From Circinella minor (taxonomy: Eukaryota; Mucoromycota; Mucoromycetes; Mucorales; Lichtheimiaceae), in the NCBI GenBank assembly GCA_016758965.1, contig JAEPRB010000155.1, forward strand, positions 34,259 to 98,258: 64,000 nucleotides of DNA. The letters run 5' to 3'. Below, one piece after another: positions 12,170-23,962 of the stretch. The translations under genes and the position numbers were made by a program. Under the pieces are notes generated by a model, which worked only from the letters and a program-made list of their open reading frames with translations, did not search any database and was not told the origin of the DNA. The stretch's first letter is position 1. Every line of letters begins with the position of its first letter.

Positions 12170-14431
12170 ATGACAGTACATTATTCAATAGCCATACAAC
12201 GTTCACTACAACGATTGGATTACTATTATCAAGCAATCAATGCAACTATTTTGAGTAAACAAAATGCTGTGAGTGGGCTTATTCCAGCATCAGTCGCAAT
12301 TACGGTATGTACTAAATTATATAAGAGAGAAAGAGAGGTTAGATAATATTACACAAAAAAGAATGGTATGAATTATATTTACATAGTGTTGTGTTGTATG
12401 ATCATATAGACACATGGGGATTATACCGATGCTTGGGTTCGGTAAGTACCAAGAAACAAATGATTACTTGAAAAGAGTTTTTATCATTTCAAAAAAATAA
12501 ATAAATATGAGCTCATAAATATATATGTATATATAGAGACAATGTATATTCTATCTATGCAGTTTATGGATTGGCTTTAGCCTATCGAAGAGTTGATAAT
12601 GATAATGGAAGAGCATGTAAATATTTTTTTTTTATTTAATTTCCTTTTTCATCCAAAACGATGGGGGAGAAAAATACTAACCTTAAAAAAAGTTGAACTT
12701 GAACATGCGGTGATCAAATTAATGCGAGGATTGCTGTTTGCTATGATGCGTCAAGCTGATAAAGTTGAACAATTTAAAAAGACACAAGTATTAGAACATT
12801 CTTTACATGCAAAATATAATACAGCCAATGGTGAAACGGTGGTTGGAGATTTTGATTGGGGTCATTTGCAAGTAAATATATATACTTTTACGATGTTGCT
12901 ATGATGATAGGAAAGAAGGATAGGAAAAGGAAATGCTAAAAAATAAAATAAAATGATGAAATGGTGATCTATTATAGATTGACGCAACAAGTTTTTTTTT
13001 GGTGGCATTGGCGGACATGACATCAAGTGGATTCACAATTGTATATACGCAAGATGAAGTGGATTTTGTGCAAAACTTGGTATTCTATATTGAACGTATG
13101 TTTTTTTTTTCTGATACTCTTCCCAGTCATTTTATATCACAAGTATTAATACGAATCAATTTATTAACTGTTATAGGAGCTTATCGTACACCGGATTATG
13201 GTATATGGGAGCGTGGGAACAAGTCTAACCATGGTCAACCCGAGTTGAACTCTTCTTCAATTGGTATGGCATTGGCTGCATTACGCGCTATAAATGGTGT
13301 AAATTTATTTGGTGCACGGGGTGGACCAACTACTGTAAGTGTATCAATATAAACAAGTATGATTATCATGTGGCTTTTGAAATTATTTTTTTTATCACTT
13401 ACATACATGCATAAAAAAAAATTGTATATAATAGGTTATTCATGTGTTGCCTGATGAATTAACGCGTAATGCGACCACTTTACACAGTTTCTTACCGCGT
13501 GAATCTAACTCCAAAGAAATTGATGGATCTGTCCTATCTGTTATCGGTTTTCCTGCATTTGCTGTCAATGATCCAGAATTAATCCGTCGCTCCAAACAAG
13601 AAGCCAAAGAAAAGTTAGAAGGAAAGTATGGATGGAAACGATTTTTACGTGATGGTCATCAAACTGTATTGGAAGACACTTCTAGATTACATTACAATTT
13701 AAACGAACTCAAGATTTTTGAAAACATTGAATCGGAATGGCCACTTTTTTTTACCTATTTGGTATTGGAAGGCTTATTTACGGATAATATGGAACAAGCA
13801 GAAGAGTATAGCAAAAAATTAGAACCATTGATTATTAACTCAACACATGTGCATCAATTACCCGTATCTCCTGGGGGTGGTACTGTTTCTCCTGCTTCTG
13901 GATCATCTTCTAAATATTCTTTTCTTTCCAGTAATGGAGCAGATCCAGATTTAAGTATTCCATTAGTAGCCGAATTGTATTATGTTCCTCCAGAATATAT
14001 TGATGCTGAAAAGGCTAATCCACATACACAACCACGTAGTCCCAATGATAATTTACCTTTGGTTTGGGCATTGTCGTTGTACTTTTTGGGCCGACTTATT
14101 CAGGAAGATTTGTTGTCGCCATCAGAGGTAGATCCATTGGGTCGTCGATTTGCTGCTAAACGGGTACCAAGACAACATATTGTTCAAATTGTTTTACTAT
14201 CAGAAGATGAGACATTAAAAAACACTTTATCCATGTATGGTTTGGAAACACAAACGATGAGTGAAATTGCATCAAACATTACAGTATTGCATCCTCGTGC
14301 ATTAGCAGAAGTTTATGCAGGATTGGGAAGAAATTCGAAATTGGGTTTAAGTGGTCGTCCAAAGCGGTAAGAATGATAATTTTTTTTTCTTAAGAGTATG
14401 TATAATGAGATACATGGATGAATATATTATT

Positions 14432-14462
<31 letters not shown>

Positions 14463-17400
14463 GGTTCTAGGCCAGTTGGGGTTTTAGGGACATCGCGTCT
14501 ATATCGTATCCAAGGTCAAATTTATGCATTCACGCCTCACTTTATGGATAATGAAGAATTTTATCTCAATTCGGATCCTGATTATTTGGTTTCTGCGTTT
14601 GAAAGTGAATTAAGTTTTACAAGTCAAAATTGGTTTTATCCAGGTCGACCCACCATGGTAGTTTCACTTACCAATGCATTATTAGGGGCTGCTATGGTCC
14701 AACAAGGAAAACGTCAACATCATCATAATGGAGGCGATAGATCAACAAACGCTACTATTTCTGATCGTTCATCTCAAAAGAATCTACTTAGTTTCTTTAT
14801 GAATTTACGTTGTGGTGAAAGCAACCATGGGACTCGTGTACGCTTATGCCATTTGACAGAATCCGTCAATACCAGTAATATTGAATCCCTTGACTTTTTA
14901 ATCAATCAACCCGATATGAATTGGGAAAGTATTTTGCTATTTGCAAACAAAAGAGCGCGTAACCGACGTCGATCCATTCATCGAAAATTGGGATACGACG
15001 AAGGTGAAACACAAGCTAATACACCTGGTAACAAGACACCAAGAAGACGCAATACAGCATTTCATGGAAAATCATTGGCATCTCCATTGGATCGATTAAA
15101 CCAAGAAAGTTATTTTGAACAATTGTCGACTGCATTATCGAATTTGAAACCATCGGATGCCTATGAAGATGACGAACCTCAATTTAAACTCAAGGAGCCG
15201 GAACAACATAATAGTAGTCCTTCTGCAAGAAAAACACTTGCAGCGAATCATGTGGATGTTGGATCAACAATAGAAGAAAGTAGCGGGTCACCACTCCAAG
15301 GGGAGGATTCTCTCACCTCTGATAGACCATCAAGTGAATCTCCGGCTGATATGCTTGCTTTAATGTTAGGGGATCCATCTCAATTTAACCAAGCAGTTGA
15401 TAGTTTACTTGCATCTGTTAATCTTTATGATCAAATTGGTAAGTGTAGCAGCATATGCCTTTTTTTTTTAAGTGGGTTATGGTAAGTTTAGTTAGTAGAT
15501 TTATTCATATGAATAAAAAAAAAAGAAGAAGCTAAATAACTCCCCCCCCTCTTATTTGTTTTTTATATTGATATTTACTAGATTTGTTACAATATCTTGC
15601 ATCTTGTCAACCCAATGAATTCTATATTAATCAGTTACAAGCAACAATTAAAGAATTACTTGAAGAGGTTTATCTGAAATCTATGCGTTTGCAATACTGG
15701 TCAATTGCACGTCAAGCAGCTGGACTATTACATAAAATTGTTCCTTCACTTACAATCAATATTACTGACTTGGTTATTCGACAAAAACAAGTCAGTATTG
15801 GATCTGGCCCACAAGAGTATCTTATGTCAATGCCTACTGCACCTGACGCATTAAGCAAAATGATTGCTGAACACTGGTAATTTTTACAAAAAAATATTAT
15901 AAGCATATACATTTGCTCACATAGAAAAGGGAACCAGATTTTTTTTTTTAACGATAGCAATATATAAATATATAACTTAGTAATGATGATGTACGTGAAG
16001 GACCCGTAGTTCAAGAAATTATTATTTATCTTGGTGGGTTGATTCGAACTGAACCACACATATTTGATGGTATTTTACGATTACGTACGCATTATATCAT
16101 TATTGCATTACGTGAAGAAATCAGTCGTACTAATGGAGTAGATGAAGAAGAAGCTGTTGAGCATTTAATGCAACTTTCGCCTTTTGAAATGAAAACATTG
16201 TTGGCTACCATCTTGTCAGGTCCTCGATTATGTGATAATGGTATTGTGGTACGTGATAAACCGGGTGGTTTCTTAATGTTATCCCTTCCATTATCCAAAA
16301 AGGAAAAGCAATTACAATATGAGCAACAACAACAACAACAACAAAAACAAAGTGAAGAAACAATAGCGTCAGTAGCAACAACAATGGTTGTGGAAAATAA
16401 TAATCAATTGGTGATTTGTGCTCAATCCGCAGGATATAATTGGGGAAATTTTGCACGAGTGGATATCAATGGGCATACATTACATGGTAATTCGCGTGGA
16501 CTTCATGTTTGGGCCATTGATCGTAGTACCCAATTATTGTTGGAGCGTGGATCATTTGATACCCATATTTCTACCGAAGAAAGCGTGGAATTCAAACGTT
16601 TTATTGATTGGCTCTCACCTGGTACGATCGTCGTTGTAGCCGCCAAAGATGATTGTACAGAACACTTGGGTAAAGAAGGTTATGAGGCCATGGAAAGTCT
16701 AGGCAGTACTAAGATTCGTCAAGTTGGATACCGTGATTCATATGTATTTATTGGTGAAAAACGACATTTAACAAATCATGAAGGATCATCCATTACAAGC
16801 TCACCCATTATTGAACAACATAATTCTAAAGGCCCCACTGAACTTATTGAAAGAATTATTACAACGAGTAACACTACAGAAAGAACAACATCCACTAACA
16901 GTAATAACAAGTTTAACATTAAATATAGCAACAATAACAACAACAGCAGCAATGGTGTCATAGATACTTGTCATTTTCCACATTCTAACGGACGCTGGTT
17001 ACGTCGTCGCAAGAATGACGGTGCATTGAATCGTGTTTCACCCCAATTCTTCCCTAATACATGGAAAGTTTTAGATAGCTCTCAAGGACTACGTATTCGA
17101 AATCATACTTTACCAAGAGACCCAACTGTATTGGAAAAAACAGCTGAAGAATTCAATTTTGCATTGGCTGTGGAAATCTTTTTGGGATGGTTAACCGATC
17201 CTGCTGAACGTCAAATTGCCGTGGAAACTTTAACAGTCATTTATCAACTCAAGGAAAGAAATCCTGAAATGCAACTCAGTACTTATATTGATATTGTACA
17301 AATTATGGATACAGCTGTAGAATTTTTTTGGACGAAATGGAGCAAGGATAATATTACTGGATCAAGTTATAAAGAAAACAAGTGGTTGGCGCATAAATTG

Positions 17401-17496
17401 TTTTATGATTTACCAAAACAAGGTTCGGATGATAGTACTTTTGGATATTTAACAAAAAGTGCTCTCAAAGTACTTCCATTTGATTTCAACTATTAA
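12170..17496 (+). CDS. Phosphorylase kinase alpha/beta-type regulatory subunit with inserted ILEI domain
   Basis: Ten exons: 12170-12304, 12410-12441, 12537-12616, 12693-12871, 12978-13095, 13177-13334, 13435-14366, 14471-15438, 15582-15876 and 15981-17496. They sum to 4413 nt, giving 1470 aa (animal PHKA is ~1235). Residues 1 to ~430 match the glucoamylase-like (GH15-related) N-domain of [57 protein letters not shown]-like and RFLRDG. KLSGRPYR-like [16 protein letters not shown] follows near 540-555. LSPFEMK near 1030 and the [12 protein letters not shown] block near 1300 are PHK-type C-terminal signatures. Between them, after a polyQ tract near 1080, residues ~1116-1227 form an ILEI/FAM3-like domain. 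In animals these subunits bind calmodulin-regulated phosphorylase kinase; the fungal partner is unknown. No kinase gene is nearby. Confidence 0.88.
16430..16765 (+). other. ILEI/FAM3 (PANDER-like) domain within the preceding gene
   Basis: Residues ~1116-1227 of the phosphorylase-kinase-like protein. The order of motifs is that of ILEI/FAM3 domains: a short strand (VDINGHTL), GLHVWAID, the GSFDTH turn, an Glu-rich helix ending [38 protein letters not shown] and VFIGEK. In animals the domain occurs in FAM3 cytokine-like proteins, POMGNT1 and CEMIP/TMEM2. It sits exactly where animal PHKA has its variable, phosphorylated linker between LSPFEMK and the C-terminal RRR-DGALNRV block. Confidence 0.82.
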
Positions 17497-17665
17497 AAAA
17501 AAAACAAAGCTAACAGCCAACTGACATCAATATATATTATAATTCTATTAAATATACATACATTTATCTATAAAATAAAACAATACGTATAAATTACACA
17601 ATGTAAAAAAAAAAAAAAGAAGACGATTATATATGTATTATATGTTATTGACATAGTCTACGAGA

Positions 17666-18927
17666 TTATAAAATTTTTTGAAGTCGTTCTTGAGCACTTG
17701 GGCCTTCATTCCATTGATTATTATCTTTAAGTGTAGGTAGACCTACTTGTTCAACTATATAACTAGCTGAAACAGCACCATACCGTGCTGCCATCACTGC
17801 ATCACCATTGGAAGCAACCCAACCAATACATAGCCCACCACAAAATGCATTACCAGCACCTGTCACATCTCGAATTTTATCACTATCATGTTCTTTCCAA
17901 TAAGCAGGAACCCACTCTGTTGTATTATTATGTGTAGTAACCACTGCCCCTAATTTTCCTGATCGAATCACAATATTGGTATTACTGTCTATCGCATTAT
18001 ATAGCTTTTTTGCACATGTTTCTGGATCCAATTTTGGGTTGCCTAACAAAGCGGCTGCTTCTTCATGATTCGGTGTCAAAATATCTACTAATTTGGCCGC
18101 TTCACAGACCATTTCATAGCACTATAGAAAAAGGTATATATATTCAACCAACTTATTTGTTAGTTTTTTTTTTTGTTTTTTTTTTTTGAATCGAATTGAA
18201 ATTTTTTTTTTATACCTCTGCTAAACATGACCATGGGACAGGTTCCCATATAAAGGCAGTGGATGTTCCACCCCGTTCTCTCCACTCTGTAACAATTTCA
18301 ATGGCACGTTCAGGTGAACAAATAAGGTGCATTACACGAAGAGATTTAATCCAACTATCCGGTGGATCTTGGGCTGTAAGTCGGATAATAGGATGAATAT
18401 ATTCGAAATCACTATTAAAAAAGCCATGAGTTTTCTACTTTTCTTAGTTTTATAAATGAAGGGGGGGGGTGGTTGAAGAGTAGATAGGATATTTGTACCG
18501 GTGATCATTTGGACCAAACGTATTTAAACCGCGTGTTGTATGCAAGTTAGCATGTTGTTGTCTTCTTAAAGTAATGTCAAGTCTTTCTAATTGTTTCACA
18601 ATGTCTAATGGGTGATCAAATCCTTCTTGTGCAATATAACCAATCTTTTTTGATTCCGGTGAATTAATCCAAATGCGCATACCTTAGAAAACAGAAACAA
18701 GAGGTTTATAATAATGGTTACTTCCATTGGTTTATTTGTCAGCATTTTATTTTATTTTATTTTATTTTAAAAAAAAGAAGGGGGAAGTTATAAAACAAAC
18801 CATAGATGGCATAAATGCCTGCACCACCAAGAATATTGGTTTCTTTTGTGCCATCTTCATAGACAATGTCGTCAATGATAAGACTACCTAAAGAACCATA
18901 AATAGGACTTATCAATGTATCCGTCAT
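17666..18927 (-). CDS. PfkB-like sugar-kinase-fold protein (Mak32 type)
   Basis: Four exons: 18801-18927, 18499-18682, 18216-18411 and 17666-18121 (963 nt, 320 aa). The N-terminus has the LGGAGIYAIYGG glycine-rich substrate region of PfkB/ribokinase proteins. LTPNHEEAA and the C-terminal DVTGAGNAFCGG match the two PfkB signatures, and the layout resembles the Mak32-like fungal branch. PfkB enzymes phosphorylate sugars or nucleosides, using the Asp of GAGD as catalytic base. Here that residue is Asn260 (codon AAT), so kinase activity is doubtful unless this branch works differently. Substrate unknown. It is convergent with the phosphorylase-kinase-like gene: the two stop codons are about 170 bp apart. 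Confidence 0.82.
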
Positions 18928-19376
18928 TAAAAAAAATTAAAAAAAATTAAAAAAATTAAATCCGGGAAACAAAATATTTTTCTTATGCAAACTTTAAAAA
19001 CTTTCGGTACGAGATTCAATATGAATTTATAATTTATAAATAGAAAGAAATAATTGGTATAATAAGTTTTACTAAGCAAACACAAAAGAAGAAAAGAAAA
19101 GGGATGTATAAATGAAAAGGGAATGAAAGACTATTATATAATTCGAATAATAATAATAATAATAAAAAAAAAAAAACTATAGACAAGAGAGTAGTGGAAG
19201 GAAAAAAAAAAAAAAGTATATATACTAAAAAGAAAATTATTATAAACAAGTTTGTTTTTTTTTTTTTTTTTTGGTTTCATGAAAAAAGTAATTAATGTTC
19301 ATCATCTTGTTGGCCTGCAAAGATGAAATAAAAAACTTGTTGGGTCACTTTTTTTTTGTTGGACTAAGAATTAATT
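18928..19376. other. Short intergenic spacer with poly-A/poly-T tracts
   Basis: Downstream of the NELF-A-like stop and upstream of the PfkB-like start, both on the minus strand. It holds three tandem TTAAAAAAA-type units at about 18927-18960 and homopolymer runs. No gene seen. Confidence 0.55.
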
Positions 19377-20608
19377 TTATACAGTCATCGAAGGGTTGCC
19401 ATTAAATGTACTTGTTTGCTCTTGTAAATAATTTTCATCATTGGTGTTATTATTATTGATAGGGGAAGAATTTGAAGTCATGTTGGAAGCTAATAATCAC
19501 AATAAATGTTAACACTTATTTTTGAACATTATATTCTTTGTTTCCCATCCCTCATTATCATTATTATTATTATTACTTACTAAGAGTAGGTGATGATGGA
19601 TTAGAAGGTGGTGTTGTAGAATTTTGAGTAGGTGAAGAAGGTGGATCACTACTTTCACGAGAAGTGGATACAGATGAAGTTCGTTGTCGTTTTGCAGGTT
19701 TTGTATTTGTTTTTTTCCGTTTGGCTGCCTCTTCTCTTTGTTGTTGTCGTCGTAATGCATTTTCTTGTTTCTGTTGTTCTTGTTGATCTTTTAATCCTAA
19801 AACAATCATTATCATATAAAGTTTAGTTAAATAAAACATCCATGTTCAATACTATACTATATCCCGTAGTATAAGTATAATTAAATAGAACAACTTACTT
19901 TGTTCAGCTTCATCTATCTTTCGATTATTATCTTGAAGCATTTGACTTGATTCAGTGAAATCCAACATTTGAACGCGTGATTGTTTTTGAAAACCTTTGG
20001 GTGTAGTGGGTGTAGGAGGATTATTGGATGGAGCTGCTGAAGATGATGAAGGAATAGGAATAACAGGTCGTACAGGTGCAGGTCGTGCAGCTCCTAATGA
20101 ACCTTTTCGAGATGGAATAAACATACTGGATGCACCTGGTGCAGACGTAGGAATAGGTCGTGTATTGGGTCGTGTATTGAATAAACTATTAGCTCCTGGT
20201 GCCATAGGACGTGATGGTGGTGGAGGTCGACGTTGATTTCCTCTACCAATAAATAGATTTTGAGAGGGTGGTGCAATCGCTTGACGTTTTGGAGCGGGTC
20301 CACCATTCATACTAGAAATAGGTAAGGAACGTGTTACGCCTGCTGTTGTATTCATGTTACTAGGAGTACTAGGTGAAATGGGTAATACCATTTCAGCTCG
20401 TTCCTTGTCAACCAAAGCTTGTAAGGCTTGCTTGCGATGTTTAGCACGTGTGGTTTGCTGAGGTTGTGTTTTTAATGCAAAATGTTGCTTAAGTGTTGGT
20501 TTATTTGCATTATATACTTCGGTTCCATAGATACAATCTTCACGTGCTTCATCGATCATGACAGCATATTCGTTAGCATGGAAACTAATACCATTTTGTT
20601 TGACTATA

Positions 20609-20641
<33 letters not shown>

Positions 20642-21086
20642 GAAAATTGTTTGTTAGTTTATTGACTCATCAGTTGAATTAAACCAGGAACAAAATTTTG
20701 ATAAAACTTACCCCCATTGCCAATATCATTCAATAAAGTTCCGAAAGAATTAGACCAAGTTTCAACGTTCATATCGAGTTTACGTTCCATTGGAACACCT
20801 TGAAGAATATGTGCTGTCATTTGGACCCAGTCATCAGTATCTTGTGTTGCCCGATCGAAGAACTATATAAAAAAATAAATAAAAATGGTTTAATATCATT
20901 GACGTTTGTTATGGTAACAGTTAAATAAGAGGGTTTCCAAACACACATATGACGAGTAGCAACAACAACAACAACAATAGTGGTATAAGAATAAGAGAAC
21001 TTTAGAAAAAACGGGCATAGTGACCCCCTTAACCCTTGACATTTTCATTCTTTTTTCAACAATTCATATAAAGCATCTTTAATAGC

Positions 21087-21119
<33 letters not shown>

Positions 21120-21917
21120 TAATTTCAACGAATTCTCAACATTCCCACAAAAAAGTTTAATTTTTTTTTTTTTTAAAAAAAACACAAGTAACTCTCAAAA
21201 GTTATATACTCGTTATTGTTTTTTTAACACACACACACACTCTCTCTCTCTCTCTCAAAACCAAACTTATTGTTGTCGCTGTATTTGTGTGTTCGATTGG
21301 GACCTCTTTTATTGTTGTTCAATGGTTTTTTTTTTTTTTCAAAAGGATGATTTTTTTTTAATAATGGGTGTATTTATCAGAAGGGAAATAAATAGTGAGA
21401 CAATGAAAAGAGAGAGAGAAAAAAAAAATAGAAAGTAATCATGTGATGCTATCTTTTTTTTTTTTTTCTTCTTCCCTTTGTATGAATTTTGTTATGTCCC
21501 TCTTTCTCCTCCTCCTCCTCCTCCCCCCCAAAAAAAATAAATATGCTTCACATAATTCAATTGTATCCTTTCAACCCACCCCCCAAGAAAAAAAAAAGAA
21601 GCTTACCCAATCATCCTTTTGAATTTTATTTTTTTATTTTTGACATATTAAAAAAAAAAAAAAGCAAAAAAAAATAAAAATAAAATATTTACCTTTTGCA
21701 TAGTCCATTTCATACGAAGTAAATCATTTTTACGAACATAAAGTAAAGCAAATAAAACACCTAATTTTGCTGATTGATGATAATGATCATAACGCATCAA
21801 TACCATATCTAATACTTCATTTGATAATTCTTGTGCAACTCTTGTAGAATGCCAACCAGGTCGATTAAATTCTTCCGACAACCAAGTACAAATACCGTCA
21901 GGTGTATTTCGTTCCAT
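19377..21917 (-). CDS. NELF-A-like transcription elongation factor
   Basis: Five exons: 21693-21917, 20712-20862, 19899-20603, 19581-19796 and 19377-19489 (1410 nt, 469 aa; human NELF-A is 528). The first ~130 residues follow the NELF-A N-domain: CTWLSEEF near the start, SAKLGVLFALL, LLRMKWTMQKFF, then DTDDWVQMTAHILQGVP. Later LKQHFALKTQPQQTTRAKH aligns with the NELF-A KHFQLKRKP segment. A Pro/Ser/Arg-rich middle leads to SRVQMLDFTES, equivalent to the NELF-A KLLDISEL motif. The tail is Gln/Lys-rich and disordered; the conserved C-terminal segment of animal NELF-A is not seen. In animals NELF-A is part of the complex that holds RNA polymerase II near promoters. Assignment rests on motif order, not on a search. 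Confidence 0.7.
20612..20639. repeat. Long homopolymer A tract in an intron
   Basis: A run of about 28 A (T on the coding strand), acting as the polypyrimidine tract just upstream of the acceptor of exon 3 of the NELF-A-like gene. A similar tract at about 21090-21117 lies in its first intron. Lengths may be unreliable in the assembly. Confidence 0.7.
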
Positions 21918-22369
21918 TGCTTTTATTAAAATCTTGAAATAAAGCGCGTATAGTAAAAAACAAGGGGAGGGGAGTTAAAAAAAAAAAGGAGTAAGTTGTT
22001 TGAGAGAGAGAGAGAGAGAGGAGCTGTGTGTGTGAAAGGAAAATAAAAAAAAAATGAAAAAGAGAAATGCAAATGCGCAGACAACTAATTTTTTTATTTT
22101 TTCACTGCCTTTAAATACCTTTTTTTTTCTTTTTTTTTTGCGCAACCATTGTGACGTGCTTTCTTTGTGTCACTTGATACTTGCCTTATTTGGATTTGGT
22201 TTCGCTTTAATTTATTTAACTACTTTTTTTTTTTTCTTTTTAACAGACAACACACTATTTCCTTTTCCCTCCCTCCATTCACACTCATTCATCATTAGCT
22301 TTACCAAAAAAAAAAAAAAAATTATTGGTACAACTTTTTTTTTTCTACTTGTACAAATTATATTTTATT
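21918..22369. other. Intergenic spacer with low-complexity tracts
   Basis: Between the NELF-A-like start and the F-box protein stop, both minus strand. It contains a GA repeat near 22002-22020, a GT repeat near 22025 and several poly-T runs. The open frames here are low-complexity Phe-rich and not credible genes. Confidence 0.55.
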
Positions 22370-23962
22370 TTATTTATAAGATGGTTCACACCAATCTTCA
22401 AAACCTTTAACGAAACAAACATGATCTTCTTGTTCAAAACATCTAAACCCTTTTTCCTGTGCTTGATCATATGTAAGAAAATACCCCTGCCAATCATTAT
22501 TGATTAACCAAGGATCCATTATATCTTGTGTAATAGCGATTTCCTTATTATAAGCATCCAGAACTTGTTGATCTGTCCATGCGTCAAATGAAATTGGCGT
22601 AGCAACATGAGTAACATGATGTAACATGACTTGTGATAATAATTTTTTGAATGATAATTGTTGTTGTTGTTGTTGCTGGTTAAATAATGTAGAAAAAAAA
22701 TCATGTGTCAATAATAATTGAGATGCTGATACGTGAATTAATCGTAAATCCATCATATGTTGTGCAAAATAAGTCCATGCTTGAGAAGGTGCACGACATG
22801 GTAAACGTTCATAATCAGTAGAAAGTGGATGAACAGATCGAAAGGCCAATGATAAAATACGTAATCGACGTAATTGAGCAAGTAATAAAATACATCGTGT
22901 GGTTAAAATTGGGTCCGATTCTTTGATAATAATAGCCAGTTTTAATAATTGTGGAGAACCTGTAACAATCCTGTTTAACATAGGGTAACAAATAGCATCC
23001 GATAGTGCAAGGTGTGTTAATTGTTGATTATAAAATAAGTGGTCATAAGCGGTATGTGGAATGGGTATCAGTGGAACAATGCTTGCTGTTGTTATATTTT
23101 TTATAATTGTTGATGATAATGATGATGGACCAGTGTTGCTATTGTCATTTTTATTGGGATCTTCTTCAATTAGAACACGTTGTAATAATAATTTTTTAAG
23201 AGATTTCTTGTTTAGTTCAATTAATTGATGCCATGTTTGTTCTTTGATAGTACAACATAATAATGTCAATGATGTCAAAGGTCGATTGTATTGTAATAAA
23301 GATGCAAAATCATCGTATGTATCCCGACAATTTTCCAAATACAATTCATCTAACATTGGACATGACTGGACAAAAAATTTTAATCCATAATGTTCGGCCC
23401 TTGCCTTTGGGTGGAAGTCGATCCGCAAGGCTCGTAGGTTACACACAAGTTCCGCCATTAATCTGGAATTATTCATGTCATAATGGGGTCCATTTGTTAG
23501 GTCCCGGCACAAGGATCGTACAAATGCACCAAAATGTCTTTTATTCCTCCTTTGTTGTTTCGTAATATCGCCATCGTCATCCACAGTGTTATTGCTGTTG
23601 TTAATAAGATGAGTTTGTCTTGATAAAATATCTGTTGCTAATTGTACTGTTCTTGAATCGATTTTTGTTTCATCGTCTTCACGTGGTAAAATAAATTCTT
23701 TATCTCGCCATAAATAAGGTATACATAAAGCATAGAATCGTCGACAACTTAAAGCAATTTGTTTCATTTGGGTATGTTGATGTTCTGGAAACTGCCATCC
23801 TAAAAATTGTCGATCCTCATCTCGTTCCACCCGAGCTGTGGTTCGAATAATTTCTTCTAGAATTTCATTTGGTAACCGAAATATATGGGGTAATTCTTGT
23901 GGGGCTGTCGATTTCTTAAAAGAATGAGTAACGATTAATAATGAAGAACATGTTTCTGCCAT
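22370..23962 (-). CDS. F-box protein with leucine-rich repeats
   Basis: A single-exon gene of 530 aa. Residues ~28-80 form an F-box: FRLPNEILEEIIR, then QIALSCRRFYALCIPYLW. The rest contains irregular leucine-rich repeats, for example LDELYLENC, LTSLTLLCC, LTHLALSD and LRRLRILSLAF. Such proteins are substrate receptors of SCF ubiquitin ligases, with the F-box binding Skp1. Fungi of this type carry large expanded families of them, and the target cannot be named. Asn/Gln-rich insertions (a seven-Gln tract near 430) separate the repeats. The start ATG at 23962 gives a short leader before the F-box and no upstream in-frame alternative was needed. Confidence 0.82.
   Translation of the reverse strand: MAETCSSLLIVTHSFKKSTAPQELPHIFRLPNEILEEIIRTTARVERDEDRQFLGWQFPEHQHTQMKQIALSCRRFYALCIPYLWRDKEFILPREDDETKIDSRTVQLATDILSRQTHLINNSNNTVDDDGDITKQQRRNKRHFGAFVRSLCRDLTNGPHYDMNNSRLMAELVCNLRALRIDFHPKARAEHYGLKFFVQSCPMLDELYLENCRDTYDDFASLLQYNRPLTSLTLLCCTIKEQTWHQLIELNKKSLKKLLLQRVLIEEDPNKNDNSNTGPSSLSSTIIKNITTASIVPLIPIPHTAYDHLFYNQQLTHLALSDAICYPMLNRIVTGSPQLLKLAIIIKESDPILTTRCILLLAQLRRLRILSLAFRSVHPLSTDYERLPCRAPSQAWTYFAQHMMDLRLIHVSASQLLLTHDFFSTLFNQQQQQQQLSFKKLLSQVMLHHVTHVATPISFDAWTDQQVLDAYNKEIAITQDIMDPWLINNDWQGYFLTYDQAQEKGFRCFEQEDHVCFVKGFEDWCEPSYK

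Noticed and set aside
12170..14370. Glucoamylase (GH15) enzyme
   Set aside because: The N-domain is GH15-related, but the collinear PHKA/PHKB motifs through to the C-terminus point to the regulatory subunit rather than a secreted glucoamylase; there is no signal peptide.
16205..16983. Short minus- and plus-strand frames across the phosphorylase-kinase exon
   Set aside because: Shadows of the long exon caused by CAA/AAC repeats.
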